Below are positions 1 to 11,083 of a stretch of DNA of 64,000 nucleotides, one piece after another (within the stretch, counting starts at the first letter, position 1; every line of letters begins with the position of its first letter). A program made the position numbers and the translations under genes. This DNA comes from Phycomyces blakesleeanus NRRL 1555(-). Lineage: Eukaryota > Mucoromycota > Mucoromycetes > Mucorales > Phycomycetaceae. The stretch lies in NCBI RefSeq assembly GCF_001638985.1, contig NW_017265140.1, positions 806,001-870,000 of the forward strand, given 5' to 3'. The notes under the pieces are model-generated. The model did no database searches and had not been told where the DNA came from. It saw only the letters and a list, made by a program, of their open reading frames with translations.

Positions 1-1170
1 CTTATCTACTAACTTGTAATAAAAAGACAAGGATCTGACGCTGGCCATAATATTCTCAAGCTCTTTCTGGATTGGGTTGACATTTGTGCCGGCGGGAAAT
101 AATCCCCTCTTTGGGCGTGTGTTCTCTACCTGTACTCTTTTGGTGATAGTCGCAGGCGGTCCCATTGTAGCTGTTTCCTTTTCATTTGTCACTCTATTGA
201 CAGTCTGACCGGCTTTTTTTACGGTGGTTGATGTGGTGGTGGTGGTGGTGGTGGTTGTGGTGTTCGTGTTCGTGTTCGTGTTAGTATCGATGGAATTGGT
301 TGCGTTCGTGGTATTTGTTGTGGTGGTTTTAGGGTTCGGTAAAGGATTTTCGGTTGTGTGGGCAAGCAAAGGTTGTTTTGTGGTTGGCTTTTGACTACAA
401 GTTTGTTGTTCAGGCTGCGTATCAGTTTGTTGTGTGTTGTCTTGGTCAGGTTTTGAAGAAAGGCACGAGGTTGGTGAAGAACTGGCTTTTGATGACCCTT
501 GAGTATTCACTATCATGTTGGCAGTCTTATGCTTCGATCGAGGCCTGTCATCTTCGTCATCGTAATCCCCAGCAAAGCGTCGACGTCTTGGTGAGTACAT
601 AGTTACATCTTTAGCTGATCCACCTGTGGTATTAGCCAAGCGATTCGAGGTCTCAGTATTAGTAGACATTGTTTTTTGAATTTGTGTCTGGGATGCTTCT
701 AGTTGATAGTCTGATTGGTCGATAGACAATGCTGATTGCATCTGGTGGCGCTGGGGTGAAGGTGCATAAGGTTCGTTTGCTTCGACCTTTTGGAAGCGAT
801 TACGCTTTATCGTGCGAGTGGTAGAAGTTACTGAAAGTGGTTCTGTGGGGGCATCCTGAATGGAATCAAATCTACTAGGTGATGATCTCCCTCGTGGTGA
901 TGTTTGGGACAAGAGGCGAGTAATGTGGTTTGTGTATGACTGGTGCACGGCATCAGAGAAGTTGTCATGTGCATCCATTAGAGATTTCTCTTTTGGTGTT
1001 TCACAGAGACGCACTTCGTCAATAGAAGCGTCACCGTGAATACTAGCATTAATTCTTAAATATTTATTGCGCTGAATTCGAGGCGATTGTCCCTGTGGAG
1101 CTGGTTCCACAATAGGAACGCCCCTTCTATCTAATCGTGGAGTCGTTGGGATAGGTATGTATGCTGACAT
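1..1170 (-). CDS. Partial gene, N-terminal 390 residues of a disordered Ser/Thr/Gln-rich protein
   Basis: An uninterrupted frame of 390 codons starts at the ATG at 1170 and is still open at base 1, so the gene runs off the left edge. The protein begins MSAYIPIPTTPRLDRRG and is rich in Ser, Thr, Gln and charged residues. It has SPRR and SPRGRSSPSR basic patches (possible phosphorylation or nuclear signals), an acidic DYDDEDDRP stretch and a Thr/Asn tract encoded at about 225-290. The last visible residues (ENIMASVRSLSFYYKLVDK) look more ordered, so a folded domain may begin just outside the window. I do not recognise the family. The start is supported by AT-rich non-coding sequence upstream and by the low chance of 390 stop-free codons here. 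A splice donor near the edge cannot be excluded. Confidence 0.75.
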   Translation of the reverse strand, partial: MSAYIPIPTTPRLDRRGVPIVEPAPQGQSPRIQRNKYLRINASIHGDASIDEVRLCETPKEKSLMDAHDNFSDAVHQSYTNHITRLLSQTSPRGRSSPSRFDSIQDAPTEPLSVTSTTRTIKRNRFQKVEANEPYAPSPQRHQMQSALSIDQSDYQLEASQTQIQKTMSTNTETSNRLANTTGGSAKDVTMYSPRRRRFAGDYDDEDDRPRSKHKTANMIVNTQGSSKASSSPTSCLSSKPDQDNTQQTDTQPEQQTCSQKPTTKQPLLAHTTENPLPNPKTTTTNTTNATNSIDTNTNTNTNTTTTTTTTTTSTTVKKAGQTVNRVTNEKETATMGPPATITKRVQVENTRPKRGLFPAGTNVNPIQKELENIMASVRSLSFYYKLVDK

Positions 1171-2271
1171 TTTTGTTGCGTAGAGAAAAATAGTTTACAC
1201 ATTTTTATATCTATATATTTTTTTTGTAAGAATTATGTCAAACAAAAGCATTGATGAGTTGAGTGGGACTTGCTTTTTTTTTTTCATTCTCCTAAAAAAT
1301 AAAATATACATACATATATTACATATATAAAAATTCACTCATGGTAATGACATGAATTAAGAAAGCAAAGAAAAGTATATATATATATGAAAAAGGAATA
1401 GAGACACAAAAGAAGAAAAAAACCTGTGTCAAGAAGTTGAAAGCCTGTTTATCTTGTGACGTCTAATATATTGTACTGCCTACAAAACATTCCTAAAGAA
1501 GAAGACGAACAACAACATGAAGAAGAACATAAACGATGGATGTATACATACATAAGTTGAGATAACTTGAATTATGTGTTTATTGAATTTTCCTTTAATT
1601 TCATACATTTGATATAGAAATTCAATTAATATACATATATATTGAAACTTGTTGCTGTAGGGTACATTGTGGGTTTTATGAGTTTAGATCAATAAAATCT
1701 TGTATTATTTGATTTATTAACCTTGATTAATTAAAACTAAATAAACTCAAATAAAAGTAAACCATAGAGTTAGTTCTTTCAACTTAATTAGGTCTTTTTT
1801 TAAAAGCATTACCAATGCAATCAATATCAAACTATTTGAAACCAACACAAAATGGGCAAATGCCTTAAATGACAATCAATAGAATGCACTTTTTTCTTGT
1901 TTAATTTTCGATCCAATTCTAAAGCAAGTTGACTGTAAATTAGTTCAGTAATCATTAAAACAAAAGGAATTCACTGTGAGTGATACCCCTCTCTTTCGCA
2001 ATTAAGGTCAAAATATTAATATTCAACCTTTTCTTTTGACATATCAAAGCAAGATTATAATTGCTCTTTTTTCTATATTTTATTTTATTTTTTAATAATA
2101 ATAAAAAAAAAAAGAATCGCTTCATAGTAGCACAAATCAGTGCAGACAATGCTTTACAAGGTTTAAACCGCGACCGATCAATTGTGCCTGCTTTTTATTT
2201 TTAACAGTGAAAAGAAGTGGCTGAGCCTAAGCTTGTCTTGTAACTCTCAGTCCTTTTTTTGCCCATCCCCA
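1171..2271. other. Intergenic region between divergent genes
   Basis: AT-rich sequence separating the left-edge gene (minus) from the TRM11 gene (plus), so it should hold both promoters. It has TA-rich tracts near 1200-1220 and 1310-1390 and long A/T runs near 2090-2115. I see no convincing coding sequence; the short minus frame at 1955-2149 is low-complexity. Confidence 0.6.
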
Positions 2272-4719
2272 ATGCCACAATATTTGGTGCAATTCGCACA
2301 AGTATGGAATTACAATAAATAATTTAAAACAATAGTGTGCTCAAGATGAAATGAAGAATGACAAACATCAAAAAAAAATTGAAAAAAAAGAGACTCATTT
2401 CACATTTTCTCATTATTACAAAATTACTTAGTTTCATGATGAATTCCGTCTCCCCGAATTCCTGTCACTTGCTCAACTTGCCCGAGTAAAATACAGCTAT
2501 GAAGAAGGAAGCTACAGTCTCGATGTAAGGAATATTCGAATAATGATAATAAACACAATAGAAGTAATTAATTTATATATTGCTTTAGAGCCCATTCTTT
2601 AAAGTAGAGCTCGAATCGGACGAAGCTGCACGCAAGTTGGTGGAAAGAGCCATTTTGATCAAGTAGGTACATATGCCGAATGAATATTATTTTTAATGTG
2701 CAAATTATTCATTCGAAGGTGCTTACTTCAATTACCAAAAAAGGAATATTTATGAGCTCTGGGGAGAGGGAAAGAATTATGCTGAGGTGCATACAATGGT
2801 TAAAGAGAACCCCGAACGTTGGGTGAGTAAAATAGATAAATATTATCATAGATATATAGATATATATACATATTAATGTCGGGTAACTGCAAAAACAACA
2901 ACAAAAACAAAAGAATTGTACTCATGTCAATTATATTTTATCCATATAAAACATTATTAGCCAGCATACAATGAAAAGTCTTTCAAGTTCTCAGTATCGG
3001 GTTTTGGATCTACTATTTCTGTTCCTGAACAGCGCGACATTATAAACTCTTTTTCATTTTTGGCTTTCGATGGTCCTATTGACATGAAGAACCCAGAAGT
3101 ACAATTTGGTGTTATGGAAGATTATGGTTCCGAAGCTGGAAAATTAGGTGCTGTTAAGAAGGAACCCAAGCACATTTATTTTGGAAAATTGGTAAAATCA
3201 AAAGATCAAAAGCAAGCTGTAGATTCTAGTCGCCTTTTCAAAAAAAAGCAAGAGTAGCTTATATAATTACTATGCTTTTGTATATACATATATATACTTG
3301 TATTAATATAAAATATACAAAATTAGGTTGCAACAGGTGGTCGCGATGTAGTCAATAAGTATAACTTAAAAAAGCGAAAGTATCTCGGCACAACTTCAAT
3401 GGACGCAGAACTTTCATTAGTCATGGCTAACCAAGCCTTAGCTGCTCCCGGAAAGCTTGTGTACGACCCCTTTGTCGGTACTGGCAGTTTCTTATTCACA
3501 TGTGCCCACTTTGGTGCATTCACTATGGGATCCGATATTGACGGTAGACAGATCAGAGGAAAAAAGAACGATGGTGTCAAGGCCAACATTGAACAGTATA
3601 GTCTTCAGGGTCGAGTTCTTGATTCACTTGTCTTTGATGTCTGTCACCACCCTTGGAGAACCAAAGCTTGGCTCGATGCTATTGTAACTGGTAAATAAAT
3701 ATTCATATCTATATTCTGTAGGTGTTTTACCAAAATACATACTAACTATCTATTGCACTCTTACGTAGATCGTGGGTACCCAGTCTATTTTTTTTATTTT
3801 TTTTGGATTGTTTAAGGGAAAATTGGAGTATTAAATTATGGGTATTTGGAAATGGATATATTACTGACTTTTTGCTTTATTATATATGTATATACTTGAA
3901 TAATAATTATAAAGCTCCGTATGGTGTTCGTGCTGGTGCAAAGAAGCTTGGTAGAAAGGACGAGACAAAGACACCTCTGAAGATGCGAACCTATGAAGGT
4001 GAGCCGATGCACGAGTAAGTTGATTCAAATGAAAAATGGAACTTGTAGATTATACTTCGATTTTAATTATATCATTGTACTTATGTGTATATTGCTTTTA
4101 CCATTATTATTATTATTATTATTATTATAGGAGAGTAGACTACTATCCTCCTACAAAACCATATGAAATGTCAGAGGTTCTTATTGATCTTCTCAATTTT
4201 GCGGCCGAGCATCTTCGTGTTGGCGGTAGATTAGTTTACTGGCTCCCAACAGTTGTAGATGAGTAAGTTATAATCATTATACATTAGGTATATTTGATTT
4301 AACAATCATTCATCTCTTTCTCTCTTAATAACAATAATGATACTAAGAATTTTGTTATTATTGCTCTAGATATTCAAATAACGATGTACCTCAACACCCA
4401 TCCATGAAGCTTTTATCCAACAGTGAACAAAACTTTGGCCAATGGTCTCGAAGACTTATTACTATGGAAAAAACACGTGAGTGGGATGCCAAGGAGACAG
4501 CGACAGTTGAAATCAGCGAAGGGGTTGTTAAAGAAGAGGCCCCTGTACCTGAGAAACAAGAACACAATGAAGAGGATAAAGATGAAAAGCGCCCCGGACA
4601 CTTCTTGTTCCGTGAAAAGGTAAATATATGAATTATCAATAATTCCTTATATATATATCTACTAACCAACCAATTGCTTTTAGTACTTTAACTTTGGACG
4701 TCAAGAGACACAAAACTAA
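2272..4719 (+). CDS. TRM11: tRNA (guanine-N2-)-methyltransferase TRM11 homologue, 11 exons
   Basis: Catalytic subunit of the TRM11-TRM112 complex, which makes N2-methylguanosine at position 10 of tRNAs. Exons: 2272-2301, 2432-2524, 2589-2662, 2744-2822, 2961-3191, 3327-3690, 3769-3771, 3915-4014, 4131-4262, 4370-4619, 4684-4719, giving 463 residues (yeast Trm11 is about 430). The N terminus MPQYLVQFAQ joins FHDEFRLPEF as in the family. The THUMP-like region lies at about 60-165, the SAM-binding motif YDPFVGTGSF at 215-224, the SDIDGR motif follows, and the catalytic DPPYG motif is at 291-295. The C terminus ends YFNFGRQETQN. The DPPYG codons are only complete if a 3-nt exon at 3769-3771 is used. 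All other junctions are GT-AG and keep frame. The intron at 3192-3326 reads open for some codons, so retention would give a truncated protein. I am very sure of the family, less sure of the microexon. Confidence 0.93.
3769..3771 (+). other. Putative 3-nt microexon of TRM11
   Basis: The sequence reads TACTAAC (3740-3746), then an acceptor cgtag ending at 3768, then the three bases atc, then a donor gtgggt at 3772. Exon 6 ends with a lone G at 3690 and exon 8 begins CT at 3915. Inserting atc gives the codons GAT CCT CCG TAT, the invariant D-P-P-Y. Skipping it gives GCT CCG TAT and loses the Asp. Longer exons from this acceptor hit a stop or break the frame. Confidence 0.7.
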
Positions 4720-6233
4720 AACATACGTGTGTTTGTGTATGTATGTGTGGGTGTCTATTGCTAGTTTTTCTTCTTTAAAATAACTGTAGCACACTAGATT
4801 ACGATGTGTTAAATTAAATAGTCGATAAAAATAATAATAATATTAATAAATTACTATCATTATGGGTAAAAAAAATAGGGTGATTTCAAGACAATTCTAG
4901 TGTTTCTTTTCGCAAAGATCCCTGTTTTGATTATTATTATTATTATTATTATTATTGGAAAAGCAACATGGTTCGAATGAAAGAGAACATGAAGGTGAAG
5001 ATTTTACCAATAAATTAAGTACCGTTTCTATTTCAAAAGACAAAAGACAAAGAATAAGTACGGCCCTGAGCAAATTCGCCGTTTAATTAAAGAAGGGGTT
5101 TTACTTCCTGTGGCTAACAGAAGATACAATCGTCTCATTTTACATGATACATGGATACTTGATTTGCAAGTTCTTTGCGTATACATTATGTTGGGGAAAA
5201 AAGTTGGCGCTTGAGTTATATTCTAAAGGCGTATTTCCTACTTTAACAATTGAGCTAGAGTAAGAATTCCAACATTTATGTTATTAACAGAAAGAATTAT
5301 TTGTAGAATATACATATGGGATGTATTCTGAAAATTTGCTGAAACGTAGCGGTTTTCTTGGTTTTTTTTTGTATTGTTTATTGGAAAGCAAATTTGTTGT
5401 CTTGGTAATATTGTTGCGCCAGATGGTTGCCGCATATTCTTATATTAGTTAAAAGGAATAATTAAAGTTTAATTAAGATGACAAACGTCTGTTTTCTTAT
5501 CTTATTATTTTTAAATGATATGTGTATGCCTATTGAAGTACATTGAAAGCAACATTTTCTTTTTCTCGTCCTGGGTCCGGTTCTATTGAATACAAACCAT
5601 AGAAGGCAGAGATATTCTCCTCAAAACTCTTAGAGCAGTTCTCTATTAGCCTTTCGAGGGTGGTTCTACAGGTGTCTTATTTCAACCTTGGTTCGTTTTG
5701 ATTCAAGACGCTGTATATATGTGATGACTTGCGACCACATTCATAATCAGATGGGAAAATCATTACATAATCTTCCAAAATAAGCCTTTTTGTTTTGTTT
5801 CTCTCTTTGTTTTGCTTTTGCTTTTGCTTTTGCGTTTGCTTTTGCGTTTGCTTTTTGGTCCTTACACTTTCCATAGACTTATATTTTGTTTTGGCCCAGA
5901 ACCGGAAGGTAATGGGAAGGATCAAAAATAGAAAGTTGTGTACATTTTAATAATGATATATATTTTGTGATATTTCTAGTGATGTTTTAGAATCTTTTTT
6001 TTCATGTGGCATAGTAAATATAAAGTGAGTTAAAAGCAGATGATGAAGAAACAAATAAAAATCTTATGAAATTCATACCTTATCTAGAGAGAAGGAGAAT
6101 TTTGAGCTTAAAAAGTATAATGCTTTATTGATGAACAGACAAGCGCTTATACCAAGTAATTTCGGTCACAAAAGTAGACTGTGTTGTGGTATACATAACC
6201 CTGTGTGAATAAACAATAATCTGAAGCAAGATA
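4720..6233. other. Intergenic region with a coding-like relic
   Basis: AT-rich sequence with an ATT trinucleotide tract near 4930-4955 and a TTTTGC-type repeat at about 5800-5850. At about 5045-5215 a plus-strand frame reads KYGPEQIRRLIKEGVLLPV and continues to a stop near 5214. It has no ATG start, no splice signals I can defend and no recognised family, so it may be a decayed gene or transposon piece. The rest shows nothing clear. Confidence 0.4.
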
Positions 6234-6260
6234 TACACTGAGAAAGAAATGTTTCGCACC
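6234..6260 (+). repeat. Left terminal inverted repeat of the Tc1 element
   Basis: Starts with the target TA and contains AAAGAAATGTTTCGC, the reverse complement of the right end apart from a few mismatches near the tip. Confidence 0.85.
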
Positions 6261-6345
6261 CTGGCGCGCTATTTGCACCTTTGCTTTATAACCTATATTT
6301 TATATTTTTCAACGTCTTAAAAAACTAATTAACAATTCTACCATA

Positions 6346-7407
6346 ATGCCAAACACACAAAAGAATAACTCTCGTGGGCCCTATAATGCGCTTTCAGATT
6401 TGACGAAAGGAAAGATCCTTGGACTTCAACTTGATGGAAATAATGTTGCCAGCATTTCAGCCAAGCTGAATGTACCCAAATCAACAGTTCGATATTTTTT
6501 AAAGAGATATAAAGAAAGAGGAACTGCCGATAACAGAAAGTCTTCTGGAAGACCACAGATCCTCACACCTAGAGACAAAAGACGTATTGTCTCGAATCTC
6601 AAAAAAGACAGGTGGTCAACGTTGGATGATCTTGTTGATGATGCTAGTGCTGACACGGGAAAGAATGTCAGCAAGGTTACCATGCGTAAAGCTTTGCACA
6701 GCATGGACTATTTTTGCCGTAAACCTGTGTCAAAGCCTTTTCTTACCAAGGCACACATTGCCAAACGCCGAGCTTGGTACAAAACCGTGAAAGACTGGAA
6801 TAAACAGTGGGAAACAGCTATCTGGAGTGACGAGTCGTCATTTGTGCTGTATAAGAAAAATTCAAGCAGAAAACTCTGGCGCAAAACTGGTGAGAGGTTT
6901 GATACGGATCACTTTGTCCCAAAGGTGCAAGGAAATGGTGGATCGGTTATGGTCTGGGGGTGTATCTGGTCAGGAGGACTTAGTCCACTTGTTTTCGTAG
7001 ATGAAAACATGGATGGTCCAAGATATGTAGAAGTTCTTCGAGACCATTTTCTTCCATTCTTGCATGCTCTTCCTGTACCTAGCAGCGGTAGCTACAAGTT
7101 CCAGGAAGATAATGCCAAGGCGCATAAATCAAAAGTTGCAGGAAAGTTCAAGAAAGAACATGGTATTGATGTTTTGCAATGGCCACCCAACAGCCCTGAC
7201 CTTAGCCCCATTGAGAATATATGGGGAATCATTGATCACAGAATCAGAGCAAGACGCCCCAGACAAAATTCTCTGAATGAGCTGAAGGCTGCTTTGTTGG
7301 AAGAGTGGAACAAAATATCAGCAAAAACTTGTAGAAGATGCTGCTTGAATATGCCAAATCGATTGGCCTTACTTAAGAAAAAGAAATTTAAGCGAATCCG
7401 CTATTAA
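6346..7407 (+). CDS. Tc1-type DD34E transposase
   Basis: 353 residues, the usual length for Tc1 transposases, from an ATG shortly inside the left repeat. Residues 10-60 form a paired-like helix-turn-helix (ISAKLNVPKSTVRYFLKRY), followed by an AT-hook-like SSGRPQI motif at 66-72 and a second helix-turn-helix at 76-125 that bind the terminal repeats. The DDE nuclease has D162 (WSDESSF), D255 (QEDNAKAH) and E290 (SPIENIWG). There are 34 residues between the second and third, the DD34E spacing of true Tc1 elements. The GGSVMVWGC motif is present. The C terminus KKKKFKRIRY is a likely nuclear signal. No stop, frameshift or intron is seen, so the enzyme could be active. Confidence 0.95.
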   Translation: MPNTQKNNSRGPYNALSDLTKGKILGLQLDGNNVASISAKLNVPKSTVRYFLKRYKERGTADNRKSSGRPQILTPRDKRRIVSNLKKDRWSTLDDLVDDASADTGKNVSKVTMRKALHSMDYFCRKPVSKPFLTKAHIAKRRAWYKTVKDWNKQWETAIWSDESSFVLYKKNSSRKLWRKTGERFDTDHFVPKVQGNGGSVMVWGCIWSGGLSPLVFVDENMDGPRYVEVLRDHFLPFLHALPVPSSGSYKFQEDNAKAHKSKVAGKFKKEHGIDVLQWPPNSPDLSPIENIWGIIDHRIRARRPRQNSLNELKAALLEEWNKISAKTCRRCCLNMPNRLALLKKKKFKRIRY

Positions 7408-7552
7408 AACTGTATCTTTTTTTTACATTATTAATATATATGTCTTTCACTTTTATTGTTCCAAGTATTATATTTCAATACGTATTGTACATCTTTAGAA
7501 AGGGATTTGAAGTTGTGATATCTTCTTTACCATTCATGGCGGATGTTAAAAT

Positions 7553-7580
7553 GGGCGAAACATTTCTTTTCGGTACTGTA
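7553..7580 (-). repeat. Right terminal inverted repeat of the Tc1 element
   Basis: The complement of the left repeat; contains GCGAAACATTTCTTT and ends in the target TA. Confidence 0.85.
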
Positions 7581-9587
7581 TTACAGCTGAAAGTTGCAAA
7601 TGTGGAAATAGCGTAAGCAGGGAAAAAAATATCCAACTATATCTCAGGAAGCACAACTTTCACAGCCTACTTTTTTGTTTTTTGCTACTTTTAAGGTGTC
7701 AAATATTCAAGTTCTTATCAGTACTCCTCTAAAAGAAAAGAAGAAATTCTTTGATCCAATTGAAATGCGTAAAAGATATATGGAATAAAATCCAAGTTGT
7801 TTTTTTTGTTTCTTTCTTTCTTTATTCAAGTAGCTCACATTCTATTATGTAAACAGAATGCTATAAATTAGAAAGCCTATGGTTCAAATTTGATTAGAAT
7901 ATATAGAAAAATTATCAAGCAGCTTATGCTATTTGAAGATGATAAAGAATAAGAAGAAGGATAAGAGGACTCTTGTGGTGCAGTAACTTGTACATTGGTA
8001 GTATAAACTTATTACATAAAAAAAAGTACTTATTAAGCCTCAGTAGTCTATTTTCTTTTTCTTTTCTTTATTGTCTTTTTTAGTTTTATTCAGTCAGTTA
8101 GCATTTCAACTTTTATTATTACTATTTGAAACATTGTCCTTAATCTCGTTATCAAAAGCAGCATTAACATTTAATTAATATTTAGAATGCACTTGGTTTA
8201 TATATGTATATGTATATGTATAGACAAATTTAGCTATTGAAAATCAATAAAAGAAAATGAAAGAAAAAAAAGACGACTAGGGCTGGGACTAGGGGAGAGG
8301 CTATGTTGAAAATTCTTGGCGGTTATTATATAAAAAGTAAAAAGAAACATAGGAAGAAGGAAGAAGGAAAGACCTTTGACAACACATATAAGTATGTATA
8401 TATACGTGTGTGTATATATATGTAAAGGATTGTTAATGTACTGGATAGGTTTATATTCGGTCCTACCAAATTTTGATCCAAACGTGGGGTAGCTTTAGTA
8501 TCTCTTTATTTTAATACAAATAGAGAAAGACATCATCCCACTCTGGGAATCTATACCTTCTGCACAGGAAACTGTTGTGCCTCTGCTGTGCCTCTGCAGC
8601 CTGGAGATAATCCATTTGAGCGTTAAATTTGATCAAGTGCACAATATACTATATAGCATATAAATTTTTATGATTTAATAAATCACATCAGAAACCAAAT
8701 ATTAACCAAAGTACAAATACGCGCAAACATACGCATACACTCACTACTCACTAATCACTATTCACTAATCATCTGACACACTGCAGGGTGATTTTTGTTA
8801 TAATATGTATTTATTTATCTTTGTGCTCTTGTTATCTCTGGGGTTCATCAAATTACATATATATATTTCAAATCGAATGATCAAATATGATGTGCATTTC
8901 AAGAAGCTTACGATCCATTTTCAATACACATACGGACCCGTATATTATAAATTGGTATTTTCTCTATAAAATATTGTGCTTTGGTCTGACAAACTCAAAC
9001 TCAAAAATGAAAAGGAAGCATTTTTATGTTGGATGATTGAATCTTAAAATCAAAATCAAAATCAAAAGGTGTGTTTGTGTTTGTGTATAAAATGGGTTAA
9101 TGTTTATTATTGTGCTATGCTTAGAGATTTGATCAATTGCGTTTGATTGACTTGACTTGACTTGACTTGAATTGAATTGATTTGAATTGAATTAATTTGA
9201 AAGGAATCAAACCGAACCGAACCAAACCAAACCAATAATACCCACTCATTCTCACTTATCTCTTATATATCTCTCAATTGAATCTTTTTTTATATATATT
9301 GAAATCCCAATTGAAGTTTGTTTAATACTGTACTAATGGCAAGAGTGATATAACCAAAATAAAAGAAGAAAATGAAAAGGGGGGTTTAGTTTGGTTTGAT
9401 TCACCTAGTCTGTATGTTGCAGAATAAACTACGAAAAAAAAAACAAGACGAGGCAAAGCTAAGCAAGGCAAAGCTAGGCAAAGCTAGGCAAAGCTAGGCA
9501 AAGCTAAGCAAAGCTAAGCAAGGCAAAGTAAAGTAAGGTAAAATAAAGCAAACACGATCTTATTCATTCGTTCATTTGGCTAGTTGG
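7581..9587. other. Intergenic region with simple repeats
   Basis: About 2 kb of AT-rich DNA between the transposon and the 3' end of the REEP-type gene. It includes TA tracts near 8195-8220 and 8395-8425, a TTGAC/TTGAA pentanucleotide run at about 9146-9200 followed by AACCR pentamers to about 9235, and the 10-bp minisatellite listed separately. No supported coding sequence. Confidence 0.6.
9451..9535. repeat. 10-bp minisatellite (unit AAGCTAGGCA and variants)
   Basis: About eight head-to-tail copies of a 10-bp unit, mainly AAGCTAGGCA and AAGCTAAGCA. It lies just beyond the stop codon of the REEP-type gene at 9588, so it may be in its 3' untranslated region or terminator. Confidence 0.85.
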
Positions 9588-10819
9588 TCAGTCAGTCTTT
9601 GAAGACTTTAAAGACGACGGTGATGACGAAGACTCCTGAATGTCATTATTTTTCTTGGCATCAGACGCCTTCCATGCCCATCCGGTAAAGTAGCCTCCCC
9701 ACGTGGCCGTGGTCTCATTTGGTTTGTCGATGTCTTTGCCAGGACTAGAAGAAGAAGATGGTGATGATCCCCCCTTGCCCTGTGCTGTCTTGTTGCGTCC
9801 TCCAGACACAAATGATGCCAAGGAATCGTAGCTGTCTGTGCGCTCAACCTTTGTTTCCTCGGCTAATACTCCCGCTCCTGTTCCTGGTCCCAGTCCTGTT
9901 GATACTAGTGATGCTGCTATATCTTTATCAGCTGTGACTGGCCGTTGATTGCCAACAAAGGTTGAAAATAGTGAAAATGGGTTCATGGTATTTGAGACCT
10001 CCTCTTTATCTGGGGTATTAGATACTGCGGCTGTCGGTGGTTGTGTGTCTTGGGTATTCTCGTGTTTCCCCTGATTTAGATTGTATAATAAAAAATTAAA
10101 ACATTATTATCAATGACCATACTGCCAATAATGATAGTGTGCGTTGTATGCCATTGTATTATAATGATATCTTGCTCCATTATAACACATCCCAACCCAA
10201 CCAAAGCCAAGTCATCATACTCTACCATATCTTTCTTGATTTCTCTCTTTTCATAATTTTTTTCTCTCTCTTACCTTGATTATGTCAATGATCACATTAC
10301 GTAGAGTATAAAGGAGTGTCTGTAGATGAAGGGATATAGTTTGTCTCGCTTTGGTTTGAATGTCTATAAGAGTCTTGTCGATGTACTCTTCATGCTGTGA
10401 TAAGAATGGGTCAAGCCAGTCCCGATAGACTACGAGTGTTCCTTGTGTTTGAGGCAAGATAAGCCATAAGAGAAGAACAAACTTGATGTCGGTGTAGAAC
10501 GGAACCCTATTTTGTTTTGGTTGCTGCTTAGAAATCCCCTTCTTTCATTCGATTTTCATGTTCTGTCTTTACTCAATCCAACCATCCAGCTATCTATTAT
10601 ATGATATGTCTTATTTTTTTCTTTAGTTATCTCTTACCAAAACAAAAAGATGTCGGTCAAGTACTCTGCTACCAGGAAACCAGATGCAACGACCCAATAG
10701 GTTAATAAGGGACCAAACTGATTTGGATCATTGACTTTGATGGCCTTGTAACATATGTAGGCTGGGTATAGCTGGAGAAAGAGTAGCTTGACTATAAAGT
10801 AGATGCCCCCGAATAACAT
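9588..10819 (-). CDS. REEP/HVA22/TB2-DP1-type ER membrane-shaping protein, 3 exons
   Basis: Exons in reading order: 10819-10638, 10506-10275, 10070-9588, giving 298 residues. The first 100 residues form a TB2/DP1/HVA22 domain. There are hydrophobic hairpins (IYFIVKLLFLQLYPAYICYK, then LLTYWVVASGFLVAEYL), then FPFY-like VPFYTDIKFVLLWLILPQ, then the TQGTLVVYRDWLDPFLS signature. An amphipathic helix follows (about 95-135). The rest is a Ser/Pro/Gly-rich, probably cytosolic tail with WGGYFTGWAWKASD near the end. Family members (REEP, yeast Yop1) bend tubular ER membranes. The junctions are GTAAG donors and AG acceptors that keep frame. The long tail sets it apart from Yop1 and resembles REEP1-4. 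Confidence 0.9.
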
Positions 10820-11083
10820 GAGTAAAGAAGAAGAAGAAGAAGATAGAAATGAAGATTTAGTGGAAGAAGTGAAGTTAAGATAGGACCGCAGTCCTAAACA
10901 CGATTTTCTTTTTTCTTTTTTTTTTCTTTTTGAGCGGCATTTTTCTTTTTTTTTCTTTTTTTGGATTTAAGCTTGAACGGAGTCTGGTTATGTCACCAGG
11001 AGTGTCAGGTGCCAAATCAATTATAAATTTATAAATTTATATATATATATTATGTATAAGAGTATATATGTATATATGTATTT

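Larger units (their letters stand above)
6234..7580 (+). mobile_element. Complete Tc1/mariner-type transposon
   Basis: A 1.35-kb element bounded by inverted repeats of about 27 bp. The left end at 6234 and the complement of the right end at 7580 share the core GAAATGTTTCGC and both begin TACA, consistent with the TA target duplication of this superfamily. It holds one intronless transposase gene. Both ends and the open frame are intact, which suggests recent arrival. Outside the TA I see no longer target duplication, as expected. Confidence 0.88.

Noticed and set aside
3060..3257. Separate small gene inside TRM11
   Set aside because: It is exon 5 of TRM11 read through into the next intron; the family sequence continues in exon 6.
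7480..7620. Apparent coding stretch after the Tc1 transposase (KGFEVVISSLPFMADVKM)
   Set aside because: It runs across the right terminal repeat of the transposon, so it is not a continuous ancestral exon.
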